64,000 bases of DNA from Taeniopygia guttata. Taxonomy: Eukaryota; Chordata; Aves; Passeriformes; Estrildidae. The stretch's first letter is position 1. The number at the start of each line of letters is the position of its first letter. The position numbers and the translations under genes were made by a program. The stretch spans positions 59,044,501-59,108,500 of the forward strand of contig NC_133024.1 in NCBI RefSeq assembly GCF_048771995.1. Reading direction: 5' to 3'. This document shows, in pieces, positions 27,102 to 39,795 of the stretch. The notes under the pieces are model-generated. The model was not told the origin of the DNA. It ran no database searches and was given only the letters and a program-made list of their open reading frames with translations.

Positions 27102-30100
27102 ACCAGCCAGTCAAATAGCAATAATATTTCTCCTGCTTGCTCATTCTTGGATGGCTCATTTACATATTTATGCAGCTCCTATTTTCTTTGTAAAATAAAA
27201 ATCTATTAAATTATCTGCCTAGGCTTTCACAAGGACACAAATCACTAAGCTTCTGATTTTTTTATTTTTGCAATTCTAGACATTCCTGAAAGTGAGGCTA
27301 TGCCATCATTCATTTGCTTTCAGCACAAGCATAACAGCTCCAGAATAAGCTCTTAATTGTGGTCAGAATTTATGTCACCACCATCCATAACAAAACAAAA
27401 ATTGATGAATATCAGCTTTTTTTATATTTACGTTGTAGAGCTGACTTACTGTACTGTCATACTAAGTTACTGAACAGAAACAGAAACAGATTATGATGGA
27501 TTTTTGATTGGTTTGATTTGTTTATTAATTTTCTTTGAAACAACAAGCAGGTCAGTGCTAAAGAAAAAAAAAAAAGAAATGTAGCTAGTCAAAACAGACT
27601 GCAACTTACAATCAAAGTACACTCACAGGATTCAGTGCACAGTCACAATCATGCAGTTGTGACCTATGTGCTCTTTCTATCTGCTTTGTACTCAGCTACT
27701 CTGTGCTTTATATAGACTGAGAGATCTATAGGGAAATAGTTATAGCCTGGATTGTGGAACAGCCTTTGTGCTGCTATGTCTCCAAAATGCATGTTTGTAC
27801 CAACATCAGATTATGCCAAGAATTGTAAATCCAGATCAGCTATCAAAGGAAGGATGAACCCAAAAGAGAGTATAAATTAGTGGCTTAGCATAAATCTTCC
27901 CATTTCAGCACTAGTGCTGGATATAAATTCTGATGGACAAAAAAGCTTTTCTGGGAAATCCTAGCATTTGAGCATGTATGCCTTAATCTGAAACATTTTA
28001 GGGTTTCCTGTGTTTTGAAAGAATACACAGCTAATTGTCTCCCCGTGACTGGGGAACCAAGAATGGGATTTGCTCACACCTTTATAGCCCACTTTAATGG
28101 ATGATTTTAGAGAAAATCAGAGTCACACTTACCCTGAGTGGAAAGATCTCAAGCTGCATAGTGATGGAAAATGGAGCAGTTAGCAATTATGTCAAGGGAA
28201 ATTCTGATTGCATGGAAATTGTTTTTTCTTCCTTCCCAGTGAGGTCATTACTCAGCAAGGCAATGATATCTGCAGCCATGGAAATTTAAAATCTCAGCTA
28301 GACAAGAACTTCAGCTTTTCAGCTCTAACTTTGAAGTTAGCCCTGCTCTGAGGGCTTTGGAGCTCCAGACTACATTAAATCATTCTGCGACTCTTTGACT
28401 TCAGACAGATGAAATACTGATATTTGCACTTGATTTAGTCAACCAAGACCTCATTTATAGTCAGGAGAGAAAAGCTGGGTGTGATTCATTTTCATACTAT
28501 GTTATCTAGGTCTGACAGGTTACCACATTGACTACAAAAGGTTTGTGCACCTACGGGGCATTAAGATAAAACCAGATTTAATCTTCTGTGAAGATGTTTG
28601 GGCAGTGGAGATCCAGAACTCACAGGCTGCTTGACCTCGGAGGAACTTGATGGGAACCATGGAAGCCTTCAGCAGATGCTTGGTGAAACCCATATTCTCA
28701 CTTATATATTCTAAATATTTTTATTTCTATATCATGATAGACCCTGAAGTACTCTGCAATGGTCCTTTTATTGAATTAATTCAACTAAAATAAATGTTTT
28801 AATAATTTGTGTGTGCTGGTGCATCCTTTGGGCAATTTCCAGTTTTATTTCAGGCTTATTCAAACAAAAGAAGTTTTAGAACTGAGTTCTCATGAAATTT
28901 TACTATTTTTTTGGAAACCTTCAGGGCCCAAATAAGGGTTGAATACTGAAAACAGGCTTTTGCAGCTCTTTTATTCATATTGAATGAGAATATAACTACA
29001 CTAGTCCTGATGCAGGCCTGCAAGAAAGGGAAACCAAGAATAAGAAATGTTTGCTTTGCAGTCAATTTGTGAACCTGACTGATAAAGTAAAAGCTAGTGT
29101 ATCAGGATCACCCTGCATTGTGCTGGTTGAAAAAAACTCATTTAGAGATATATTTAAGTGCAGTGGAAGAAAAGGTAGAGTGTACCTAACAAATCCCATG
29201 CTAAACCCGTGACCTACATCTGGAAGCTCTGGAAGATCAATGTGGTTGTGAAAAGTAAAGCAATCTTTTCAGCCAAGGGACACTCTGCCAAGGGAAGTCA
29301 GAGTCTTTTTGCTGCCTTTCCTCCAAACTCCCTTCTTACCCTGACAAATGAGGTCTTGGCATTTGCCAAAGCAAGGACGGTAACAGGCGTTTTTTGTCAG
29401 CACATGGGAGCAAAGCCATTAAGTTTTTTTTCCTAGGAGGTACCAGTATGTCTCCCAAAACTGTACACAGAGTCTTAATTAAGATGTGATGTTTACTACC
29501 ATCTTTCTGAGCCAGAACAGATGTTGCTCTCCAGCAAAATGCTCTTCCAAGATGACTGGAGAATTCAGTGACATATGGAAATTAATGGGATTTTTGTGGT
29601 CAAATTTATCTCAGCATCACTTTCCACAAGGACGTCTTGATTCCTGAGTGCAGTCTTTGGGGCTCTTTCACTACATAAGTCGAATGATATTACTAAAAGC
29701 AATAAAACAATGATGAAACCACTTCTTTCAAGGTGCTTAGAAACATTAGTGACTATAAATAACAACTGGGTAGTGAAAAAACATATTTATGCCAATTAGT
29801 AAACCCTCTTTCTCCTACATGAAGCGACATTAACCAGCCCAAATTGTGGGAACAATCTGGTAGGAGCAATAGGAATAGTCTTGAACATTGTGGGTGGATG
29901 CCAAGCTGTGCACTTCCCACTGGTGAATGGGCTGAGAGCTCCATGAGAGGTCAAGGCACCAAGCTGTGCTGGGCTCTGTAACCTTTTTGCTCTATATGGT
30001 GAGCCTGCACAAAGAACAGGCTCAACCTGGCAGCCTCTATGTTGGTAAGACCAGTGCCAGATGTGATCTAAAAGCTGGGGATTGCTTCTGCCCAGTGCTG

Positions 30101-32558
30101 AGCCCCAGCTCCCCCATCCCAGCTGCCGGTAGGGCTCCCTGGCGTGCATTTGCCCTGGATATGTGGGTTGGGATGTTGCACAGCACAGGAAATACCAGCA
30201 CGCATGCACCACATACAGTGCACCCATATCTTGGGAAGCCCGCTAAAATCAGGGAGAATTTGGCCTCTCCTCTGAATTGACTCCACACTGAAGAAGAAAA
30301 CATTTTATAGTACTAATAAGGACACAGCAAAGGTCCTTGGTCCTGAAGCAGACAAATGTCAAATGTGTACAACTAAAGGGGCACTTGTTTTGAAGGCAGA
30401 TCAGCTGCAAAAAATGAATTGGCTTTGCTTTTCAGATCCTCCTACGAGTCCCCAGAATACTTGGTGTGGTTTGCAGTTATGCCATTCTATTTCTGAGCAT
30501 GTTTTCTTCTCTTTTGTACTGAAAAAATAGTCCTCTTCATCAAGAGAAACAAGAGTCTTCATATGTTTTATATGGGTAAAATCAAAAGGGGAGTATATGC
30601 ACGTATGTTTTAGAGATACATGCATCTCTGTCACATGATAAAGAGGGGTTTTGTAAATAGCCTGGTGTTCCTGTATTGACATTTCCTCTGCAGGCAGCAC
30701 TCCGGCTTTGTGCGGGCGCCTGGCACTTGCACACAGCTCTGCTCTGTTGTGGAAAGCCAGGCATGCGTGAGCTGATCACTGGAGACAGGCAAGGAAAAGG
30801 GGGACCTCAGCGAAGATGAGTCAGTTGGGGACAGGGAACACTGCATCTTTTGTGGAGTGGCATTAAGAGGGAGAGGGAGGCGACAGTGATGCTTGCACGG
30901 TATCCCCATGGCCCTCCCCTCGCTCCCCAAATCAGTCTCAGAAAAAGGCAGAAAAAGACAGACCTGCTGGAGCACGACAAAACCGTGAGCAGGAAAATGA
31001 AAGCCTTGGGGGGAAATATAACTCCCATGTACTTGTGGAATACAAGTCCCGGAGAGGAAGAGTGGGGGAAATCATGCCATTGCTGCTATGGAAACCAAAT
31101 CCTCCCCATCACAGGCAGGAGATGTGCTAAAGTCCTGGGCAGCCTGGCTGCTGCTCACATCATAAGCCAGACACCCCATTTCCTAGCTCTTTGCTCTCTC
31201 CTGAGACTGTAACAGTTTCGAGGCTTTGTGCACAGAAATGAAGGGTTACGGGGCTGCAGCAGTGTTCAACCAACCGTCCTGGCAAAATATATTCAGGTCT
31301 TTTTCTGGGACATGCCAGAGGCTTTCTACTTATTATTTGCCATTACAGGAATGTGCTGGAGTTTTTGGCTCTCGCTCCCCCACCCCCCAAATCAGATTGA
31401 AGGGAGGATAAAAAGAGGTATAGAGGCATCACCTGTGATTCATGTCTGTCTCCATGGCTTTTTCCACTCCTGAGGCTGGATGAGAGATACCAGCTGGAGA
31501 ATTAATTTTGGAGTGGGGCTCCTGGGTGCCTATAATCTAGCAGAGGAAAACATGCTTCCTACCCATGTTATTTCTGCCGTGTCCATGTCTGAGGAAATGA
31601 GAGCAGTGTTTCACTAGGCACGGGGAAGTGAGGACCAAGGAAAATAAAGCAAAAGAAAAATTGTGATAAGACTGAGCAGGCCTCTCATTATTTTTTCTTG
31701 TTCTGTGCATGTGCCAGGCTGCAGGGTATGAAGAGTGATTACTCTCCAAGCCCTGGATATAGAAATAACTTGCCATTTTACTTTTTAAACAGGAGCTGTA
31801 CTCATTACAATGTGTGTGCATGGCAGTTTTGTATTCATCAGTTTTCTTATACCAAGACCAGTGGTATGTTGCTCAGTGGGTCCCTGCAGATAGGATAAGT
31901 CGGTAGTCACATATATACTGCATTATCCTTACACAAGTCCTTTATTTCAGATAAACCTCTTAAACAGGCTAATCTGCAAATATCAATGAAGTGGAACCCA
32001 TAGCATAAAATTATCATAGTTGAGATTCCTATTTGGAGGGAATCCTGGTACTTCTGGGATAACAACAAATGTGTGTGCTGAATTTCACAGGAGATAGAAG
32101 AACATTCCCTACAATATAAATCAAAAAGGTCAAGTACTGTGCCAGTGGCATAGGAAGTTACTGGAAACTGGAAAGGGAGGTGTGTCTACCTTATTCTTTT
32201 ATTATTCCCTTTGTATCCATAACTAACTGCTGCTGGAAAGCCAGAGTGCAAATATTCAGGTAGTCTGACAGTTCCCTCTGTGAGGAATAATCCCATTGAG
32301 CCAAATAGCACCAGTTATTAGTATATTATTATGAATTACCAGCAAGTATTTACAGGATTTTGACTTTATTGAGGCTTACAGGATTTCTGCATTGTTGTAG
32401 CTCTTTGAATATCAGTGCAGATAAGCCATGCTCACTGTGAATGCCTGCATCAACCCTGTCCCTGCTTCCTGCTAGCGAAAGTTTCTGGAGGTACACCAGC
32501 CAGCTTGCAGTACATGCTGTAAGGTTTCAGCATATTTTAACCATGACTAAAGGAAAAT
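25190..32558. other. Intergenic sequence, no gene recognised
   Basis: Holds (AT)16 at 27067-27098. Moderately GC-rich patches near 30050-30250 and 30700-31000 give 100-140-codon open frames on both strands, which points to composition rather than coding. No transposon was recognised. Confidence 0.5.
27067..27098. repeat. (AT)16 microsatellite
   Basis: Uninterrupted 32-bp AT run. Confidence 0.97.
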
Positions 32559-32654
32559 AATAAAATAAAATAAAATAAAATAAAATAAAATAAAATAAAA
32601 TAAAATAAAATAAAATAAAATAAAATAAAATAAAATAAAATAAAATAAAATAAA
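32559..32654. repeat. (TAAAA)19 pentanucleotide microsatellite
   Basis: A 96-bp uninterrupted run of period 5; on the minus strand it reads (TTTTA)n. It is followed by an A-rich tail. No LINE or SINE body was recognised in front of it. Confidence 0.97.
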
Positions 32655-33561
32655 GAAAAAAAAATAACAAAGGCATCTGAAGACAGAGAGACCTGGCTGA
32701 GTCCCAAGAGGAGGAGGAATCTCACTGGTCTAATGATCAGCATCTTCTTCAAAGACAGGAGCAAGAAGAATGTTAAGTATTTGTCCTATCTGTATTGTTC
32801 TGTGACAGGAGATTCACCCTCTGTTATGAGCCCATTTTGGTTACAGTAGAACTCCTGCAGGCCTCACTTCAACGATTTTCAGTGAAAGGTCAGAAGGAGG
32901 GGGGCACTGCTGCAGCTAATTCAGCAATTGTGCAGTACCAGCTCTTAGATTCTTGGGGTTTTATTCTGTATTAAAAATAAGGTGCAGTTGTTTACCAGGG
33001 GATTGCTGAATGGCCTCTGTTCCCATGATACCTAGAGGAGGCTAACAATTATTCTCCCTGGGTTCTCCCTGGAGCTATTTTCTTTGCTGGCGGGGAGGAA
33101 ATTGTTCATGTTTCATTTGCGCTACCGTTGTTCCAGCTGCCAGAGCAGGAATGTTTGCCTGCCAGCCTACATTGGTGGCAGCGGCTCCTCTTCAGACCCT
33201 CCATCTGTTAGCGTTATTCCTGATGTCATCTGCGTGATGGCAGCTCCTAGATGGATGTCCCTCTGTGCTAGGCACTGTTTCACTGTGTCAGGAACAGCAG
33301 AGGAGCAAAACAGAGGCAGGTAAGGGGCACAAGGGACTGGAGAAGGGCTATCTGTCCCAGTCCTCTTGGCAGGCTGGGAACAGCGCCTTGAACTTCATTT
33401 TCCTGTTTCTGGCTCCTCTTGGTCTCTTACTGAAATACCTCCTTAAGTATCCACTGTAAATAGCAGCTGCAGCACAACACAAGGGTCTGCAAGTCCCTGA
33501 TTTACAAAACAAGGCTTCTTATAAACATCCTCATCCTGAATCCTTGTATGATTTGGACAGA

Positions 33562-33562
<1 letters not shown>

Positions 33563-33590
<28 letters not shown>
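33563..33590. repeat. Poly(A) tract, 28 bp
   Basis: A28 homopolymer about 120 bp before the CpG island. No SINE or processed pseudogene was recognised upstream, so origin as a retroposon tail is unproven. Confidence 0.95.
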
Positions 33591-33592
<2 letters not shown>

Positions 33593-33699
33593 ACTTTTCC
33601 CTTAATTCCACTTGGTTCTTAGCCAATCTGGATTCTCTGTAAGATTAGGTCGTCACTGCTCAGGAGAGTATTTTTTTGTTGACTCCTCGGTTCCCGCAA

Positions 33700-34250
33700 C
33701 AAACCCTTTTAGGCTGAGCTTAAGCCCCGTCACGCTGAGCCCGCGTTTTAAGAAATGCAGCCCACTCCCGGCTGGCCAGCTCTTGGCAGCTCGGGCGACT
33801 TCGATCAGAACCATCCTTGGAGCCCGGCCGTGCTGCAGCTCCCGCTCCGAGCCAGCACCTGTCACTGCCCCCAGCCTTTCCGCTTGCCTTTGTCCGGCCG
33901 GGGCGGCTGCGGGCGGCCGCAGCCCCGAGCCTGCAGTGCCGGCGCGGCACCGCGGAGCGGCACCGTCCGCCCGGACACGCCCGGCCCCGGCCCCGGCCCC
34001 GGCCCCGGCCCCGGCCCCGGCCCCGGCCCCGGCCCCGGCCCCGGCCCCGGCCCCGGCCCCGGCCCCGGCCCCGGCCCCGGCCCGCTCGGGAGCCCGGAAC
34101 GCGCCCGCCCGGGAACAGCCGCAGCGCCGCCCTCACGGGAAGCAAGGTGCCCCCTGCCTCGGCCGGGCACATACACTACCAAAAAAGAGCATTGCCGCCT
34201 AATCTCAGCCCCCAAATTTTGGCGTTACCCGCACGAGCCTGTCAAACACG
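33700..34250. promoter_or_regulatory. Isolated CpG island containing a GGCCCC repeat
   Basis: A strong GC/CpG-rich block, densest at about 33770-34150, alone in AT-rich intergenic DNA some 16 kb beyond LACC1. Such islands usually mark promoters. No coding exon is recognised next to it, so a non-coding RNA or an unannotated first exon is possible. A donor-like GTGAGT at 34280-34285 (plus strand) lies just outside it. All long frames across it are low-complexity repeats of Gly-Pro, Ala-Pro, Pro-Arg or Gly-Arg. Confidence 0.65.
33980..34083. repeat. (GGCCCC)17 hexanucleotide repeat; GGGGCC on the minus strand
   Basis: A 104-bp uninterrupted tract of period 6, about 17 copies. The minus strand reads (GGGGCC)n, the same unit as the C9orf72 repeat, and can form G-quadruplexes. 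In the different frames it would encode the dipeptides GP, PA, PR, GR and GA. No C9orf72 sequence is present; only the unit is shared. Confidence 0.97.
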
Positions 34251-34285
34251 AGTGCTTGCATCACGGGTTTCTGTGAAGCGTGAGT

Positions 34286-37200
34286 TGGTAACTCAAAACA
34301 CTGCTAAACCATCCAGGGCTGCATCCAAACACCGCAAGGAATTTTTCATCATTTACAGCATTTGGATTGGTAGGAAGGATTTGTTTGGTTTGGTTTTCCC
34401 CTCCTGTCTTGCTTTTGGTTTTGAGATTACATTTGTGTTTCCAGATGCTCAAATGATGCAATATTTAAAAGTTCAAACAATGTTTTTATTTTTTCTTTTT
34501 TTTTTTTTTTAAGTGAAACTTAGCAGGAAAATTTTTAAAGTTTAAATTAATCCAGTGTTTGTGTTTGCCATGGTATGAACAATGTGCTAGCAAATGGCGT
34601 TATACACGTCAATATCTAAATCATATGTATTTTCACTTTCTGAAAATAATGGATTTTTTTTTTAGCCTGGAAATATGGATATTTAATGATTAGATGTTCT
34701 TTTTTAAGCCAATTTAGTAAGTCTTAAGGAGGATATAAAAATAAACAGGCAAAAAAAGAAACATTTAAAATCCTGTCAAATAGAAATTGGTTCTGCACTT
34801 TCCATTAATTCAGTTCCTTCAGGTTTTGACTGCACATCATCCCTGTAGTTCTCCCAGTCCTTATTTGAGCACTGCTGTGGCTGGTGTGGGGCTACCTGGG
34901 GCTATGTAGGAAGATCTGCCATGAGTCCAGCCTCCACATCAGGCAGACTAGGGACATATGCAGGATGCCACATCTCCTTTCTGGAGGACACTGAGGTGAC
35001 AAGAATGACTTCAGGGGTGCTCTACCATCTCACCCTGGTCATATGTGAGTCCTATTTCAGGAACTGGGAGTCCCCCACATTTACCAATTACTGTGTGGCC
35101 AGTCTGTCTACTTTGCCCAGCAGAGCCACTTCCCTCCTTCATCTTTCCCATCCCAGAACTGAAATTTGTGTCATTATTTATCTGCGTGTTTTGGAGCTGT
35201 CATTTGGACTTGACTTTTTACCCTTTTGGAGAGCAGGCTTGCTCCTGCATCCTGATGGGTTTGCTCACCACTAGTGCATTTGGAAACAAAAGGACTCTAA
35301 GAGCTTCAAACAAGACAGAGCATTTGCCAGCATTGTGGTAATGAAATTGGTTTAGTTTACATACATTTAGAGAAGATGCTTCTGTGTTTGACAGCCTGTG
35401 GAATGTTTTGTTTGTCAGATGACTTAACATATCACACACACACACAAATACACAGAGCCAGTAATCAATAGTCTTAAGTCAGACACCATACCTAGAGGAG
35501 GGACTCAGCACCTGGGGAGACCCTCGAGTCCAGTTTCTCAAAGTTACATAGGGTGCCAAAATCCCACTCAAGTCAGTATCCCTATGTTATCTGTGTGGAC
35601 CTTGCATGAAGTGCAATTGCAATGTTTTTATTGTCTTTGCTCTATGTTTCAGCAACTTCAAGGTAGACCAGGCCAGGCTGGCCCCAGAAGAGCTGAAAGG
35701 ACACCCCGTGGACATGTATGGGAGTCCGTGTCTGCACATCTCTGCTGTATAATAATGTCCATTGTTTTCTCTGTCTTTTGTGTTTTAAGAAAAATCCAAA
35801 CAAACCCACACAAATAGAATGTGGCCTGCTTTTCCTCTCTTCTCAAGATCAGGGTCAAATTCTTGTAGGTCTGCCCTTTCTCTCTCAAAGGCCCATTTCC
35901 CAAGACTGGTAGCACAACAAACAAAGCTTTTCTAAAGAAATACAGGCAGCAAAGTGTTCTTTTGCCAGTGCCATAATTTCACTGGCTTTGAATCCAGAAG
36001 GGTTACTCCCTGCCAAGCCTAAATGAGCTGTGTCAGCTTGGGTTTGGATGCTTGCCTTGGTCTCGGGCATTTTCTTCCACAGTAAACAAAGCACAGGTAA
36101 CAAAGCAGCTGCTGAGGGGAGCTGCTGAGGGCCCTGCAAAATGGCCCATGACCACTTTGTCGAGGCTGCAGAGCCAGGTGGCCTATGGCAGCCAAGGCCA
36201 AGGTTGAGGTCAGGGCTGCGTTTGCACCTGGAAGAAGAATGCAGCCTCTCCTCCCACAGCCCTTCACGCCCCATGAAGCATGAAGGAGCAGCCATCCTCT
36301 ACGTCCCCTTTCTGTGGCAGAAACAGACCCAGTTGCAGTCCACTGTCAGAAAAGCCAAATGCAACCTTGTCTAAATTTTGATCAGCCTTGAACTTGATGT
36401 CTGAGTGGGGACATCCCCCTGTGATGCATCACACTGTCTCTGAAACAGCACTGTGCCTATCAACAACACTCATCTGCTGTGAACTGCTGGGTGGAGAATG
36501 AAGGCAGGGAAAGAAAAGTCAAAAAGATCTGCTGAGTAGCATAGATGCAGCCCCACAACACTTTTTTTAGGGGAACAGCTGCCTTTTCCCCTGTGTAGTC
36601 TGAGCCATATAAACACAAGAACCAACACTGTTGCATGCTGTGGTGCAGGTATGACAACAGCAGCTGGCTGCAAAAGTTTCACTTTTGGATCCCAGTGCAA
36701 GAGTTGGGGAGGGACAGCCAGCTATGTTTACCCCAAGGCTCCCTTCCCTCCTCATGTTCCAGCACTCTACCGGGAAACTGAGGGCTCACCTCCCACAACC
36801 AAGCATCTTCCTGGGAATTATGACCATCCCTTCTGCCTTTGTAGTCAGCATGTTAAGGGCTTCTTCCCAGATGAAAATAGAGGGTGAGGGAATGACCTAG
36901 CTGTCTGACCAAAATTACTTGGGAGAGTAAAAGCCCTTTGTACTGTGGTGTTTTGGGTTTTTTTTGCATTTGTATTTCTATGATCACTGGAGGGGCCATT
37001 TGAGGCTGTATTAGGGACTATGCCAGAACTTCATGAAAAAGTTGGATGTATCCTGAGTACCCTCCTAGGAGGTAATGACAAGTGATACAAATTGATGAGA
37101 GCCTAGACAGCATATTTAATAAAGTACACTGAAATGATCATCTGCTTTTTTGGCAGGTGTGTTATGTAAATAAAGAAAAACTTGGTAATTTCTGATTTTT

Positions 37201-37369
37201 TCTTTCAGATATCACAACTGAGAAGGCAATTTGAGAGGGGAGGAAGAGTTCATTTCTATCACTGTGGCTGAAGCCCAGCTGTAATAGCAGAAATGGCTTT
37301 TCTGTCTTAAATTTTCAGGTTAGGACTTGCTATCTTCTCAAAATACAAATGCAAGTCATTGTGCTCACC
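34286..37369. other. Intergenic sequence, no gene recognised
   Basis: T/A-rich at the start (34480-34520), then mixed composition with a (CA)7-like run near 35434. Open frames at 34921-35274 (+) and 35885-36295 (-) have no recognisable family. Confidence 0.45.
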
Positions 37370-38880
37370 TGGAATTGCAAAATTCTGATAATTTCAGTTG
37401 AAAGTGACTTCACCAGGTCATCTAGTCCTGCCTGTTTCTCAAAGCAGCACCAAGCTACACCAGCTTGCTCAGAGCTGTGTCCAGTCAAGTTCTGAGTATC
37501 TCCAAATGTGATACCTTTGGAGACAGCTCCTCTGGGGCTCTATGCCAATCTTCTACCTCCTGCAGAATCATCTTTTTTTCCTGACACATAATCAAAACAA
37601 GCATGTTGCAGCATGTCTTCTTCTTAGTACTGTGCAGCTTTGAGAAGGAAGTCCTCGATACCTTTCTCTTCAAGTAGTTGTAGTCAACTGTAGCAGTAAT
37701 TTCCTCTCAACAAATATCAGCGTTTTCTCATATGCTGAGTGCTCCAGCCCCCTGACCCCCTTGATTGCCTTCCTCTGGGCTCCCCCTTGGATATCTCAAA
37801 TTGGAAATATTACTGTAGGTGTAGTTTCACCAGGGTGTGAGCAAAGAGTAGTGCAGCTGACCTGCTGGCTATGCTTTTGTTGACAGATCCCACTATGTGG
37901 CCATCCCTCTTTGTAAAAAAGGCACACTGTTGGCTCATATTAAACCTGCTTTCCATGGTATCACCCCAATCCTCTCCTGCAAAGTTGCTTTCTATCCAGC
38001 TGACAACCCAGCCCATACTGGGGCATGGAATAACTATGTCCCAGATGCAGCATTTTGCCTTTTTTGAAGTTCATGGTTCTTGTCAGCTCATATCTCCAGC
38101 CTGCTGTTTTTCTTCCAAACAATATTTCAACTCTCCAGCTTATCAACTGTTCTCTCTAATTTGGTATCACCCATGAATTTGCTGAGAGTAAGTTCTGTCC
38201 TATCATTTAGGTCATGGATAAAGACATTGAACAGATGGGCACCATCGCTCCATGACCAGGATTTCATTCTGCTCATAACAGGCTTTTGAATCCAAAGGTC
38301 CAGACAAATTTTATTTCAAATTAATGTCCACTTTCACAGTCAATGCCTGACCAGCTTAGCTGCGAGAATACTTGGGGACTCTGTGTCCAAGATCTTTCAA
38401 AATTAACATCATCTATTCTCCCATTGTCCCCTGAGCTGATCATCTGATCATAGAGGAAAACCAGGTGAATGAGACATGATCTGTCCTCAGAAAATCCATG
38501 CTGGCTGATTCAAATCACCCTATTGTCCTTTACATGCCTGGAAATGTTCTCTATGACCTTTACAGGGACTGAAAGATGAGAGGCACTGGCTTGTAGGGCA
38601 GAAGGTCTCACCTCTCAAGAAGGTCTTGCCTCCTCAAGAAGGCTCCTTCTTCTTGGTTTTCTTCAAGAACACATTTGTGACTTTCACCTTTTTTCAGTCA
38701 TTTGGAATCTTGACTGATTACCACGGCCTCCCAAAGATGACAGAGATCACAATTGCAGTGACACTCACCACCTTTCTGAGCCCCATACTATTAATCACAT
38801 CTTGTCCCATGGACTTATGTATGTCTGATTGATTTAGGTGATCACCTTTGTCAAAGGTTCTGCTGCCCTTACTTTGCCAA
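37370..38880 (-). mobile_element. Old CR1 LINE copy (ORF2 reverse transcriptase to 3' end)
   Basis: In minus orientation the stretch runs from the region before the reverse transcriptase (near 38880) to the 3' end (near 37380). Recognisable pieces include NMSQQCAF...SVNKSIASRSA around 37830-37950, equal to the CR1 ORF2 motif MSQQCA...RKSIASRS. The antisense phrases AAAATCCATGCTGGCTG and GACATTGAACAGATGGG are typical of CR1. Many stops and indels mark it as ancient. At about 1.5 kb it is the longest transposon remnant in the window. Confidence 0.8.
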
Positions 38881-39340
38881 ATTCATTAATGCCATAGAAT
38901 AAAACCAGAGGCTGCTGTCTAGCCACCCCAAACATTTTAGATATCTATCAGGACAAAAGTTTGATTGTAGTTAATAGTTGAGATTGTTTGAATTTTTCCT
39001 TCCCAAAACTGGCCTTGTTTTCATTTTTGTTAATTGATGTTCCAACTTTTTTTTTACCCCTAGCAAAACACAGAAAAAAGATTAAATGCCTCAGAACATT
39101 GAACCTCTGTTTGAGTAAGGCGCCTGTTTGTCAGCTCCTCACCTTCTGTTATGACATTCAGATACTCGGTGGAAGTGCCCACAACCATCATTGTCCTCTC
39201 ACCCTAAAGATCAAATAATCCTAATGACAGTAGGCTGGTTTCAAATTACTATGTGATGATTGGAGACCAGGAGCAAATGGCTGCTAAAAACAGAGACATG
39301 CCTGGAAAAATAAATCAGCTGTGAGTTGTTAACAAACACA

Positions 39341-39343
<3 letters not shown>

Positions 39344-39425
<82 letters not shown>
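39344..39425. repeat. (CA)41 dinucleotide microsatellite
   Basis: An 82-bp pure run, preceded by two interrupted CA stretches. The long (CV)n frame on the minus strand is produced by this run and is not a protein. Confidence 0.97.
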
Positions 39426-39427
<2 letters not shown>

Positions 39428-39599
39428 CCACTTTGAACATTCAAGAGAATATATGTTACTTTCTTCAGAGTGCAAATGAGATTGAACAGTTCTTAAATAC
39501 ACAATAGGACTCAGTAACACCATATGGTCTTGGTTAAAATTATTTTATATTGTAACAAAAGCAAAGCCATCCCATGGAAAGCAAACCTTGAGCCAGTTA

Positions 39600-39795
39600 T
39601 GTAAGTGCTGCTGAGGGAGTGAGAAACCTGAACTCGATTTCCTGACTGACCATAGGGCAAGTCAATTTGTCAAGATATCTTATCTGTAAACTTTAATAGC
39701 TTTGAGAATTTGGACTTTAATTTCTTCATCTGTTAAATTATGATGTTGGTAATAGCACCTCTGTGTTGTGAACTACTTGGATACTTGTCGTATCA
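39600..39795 (+). mobile_element. MIR-like ancient SINE relic
   Basis: Order and wording follow the MIR consensus on the plus strand: GACC-TAGGGCAAGTCA near 39647, then TTTCTTCATCTGT near 39720-39732, then GGTAATAGCACCTCTGTGTTGTGAA at about 39748-39772. MIR core SINEs predate the amniote radiation, and a few diverged copies are expected in birds. The match is by eye and is divergent. Confidence 0.5.

Noticed and set aside
32537..32764. Hydrophobic, membrane-like frame (repeated FILFY)
   Set aside because: Produced by the (TAAAA)19 repeat read on the minus strand.
33612..34512. Several 117-231-codon open frames on both strands across the CpG island
   Set aside because: They are created by the GGCCCC repeat (no stop in any frame) and by GC-rich flanks; no domain, splice structure or family is visible.
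39241..39523. Cys-Val repeat open frames on the minus strand
   Set aside because: Direct translation of the (CA)41 microsatellite.
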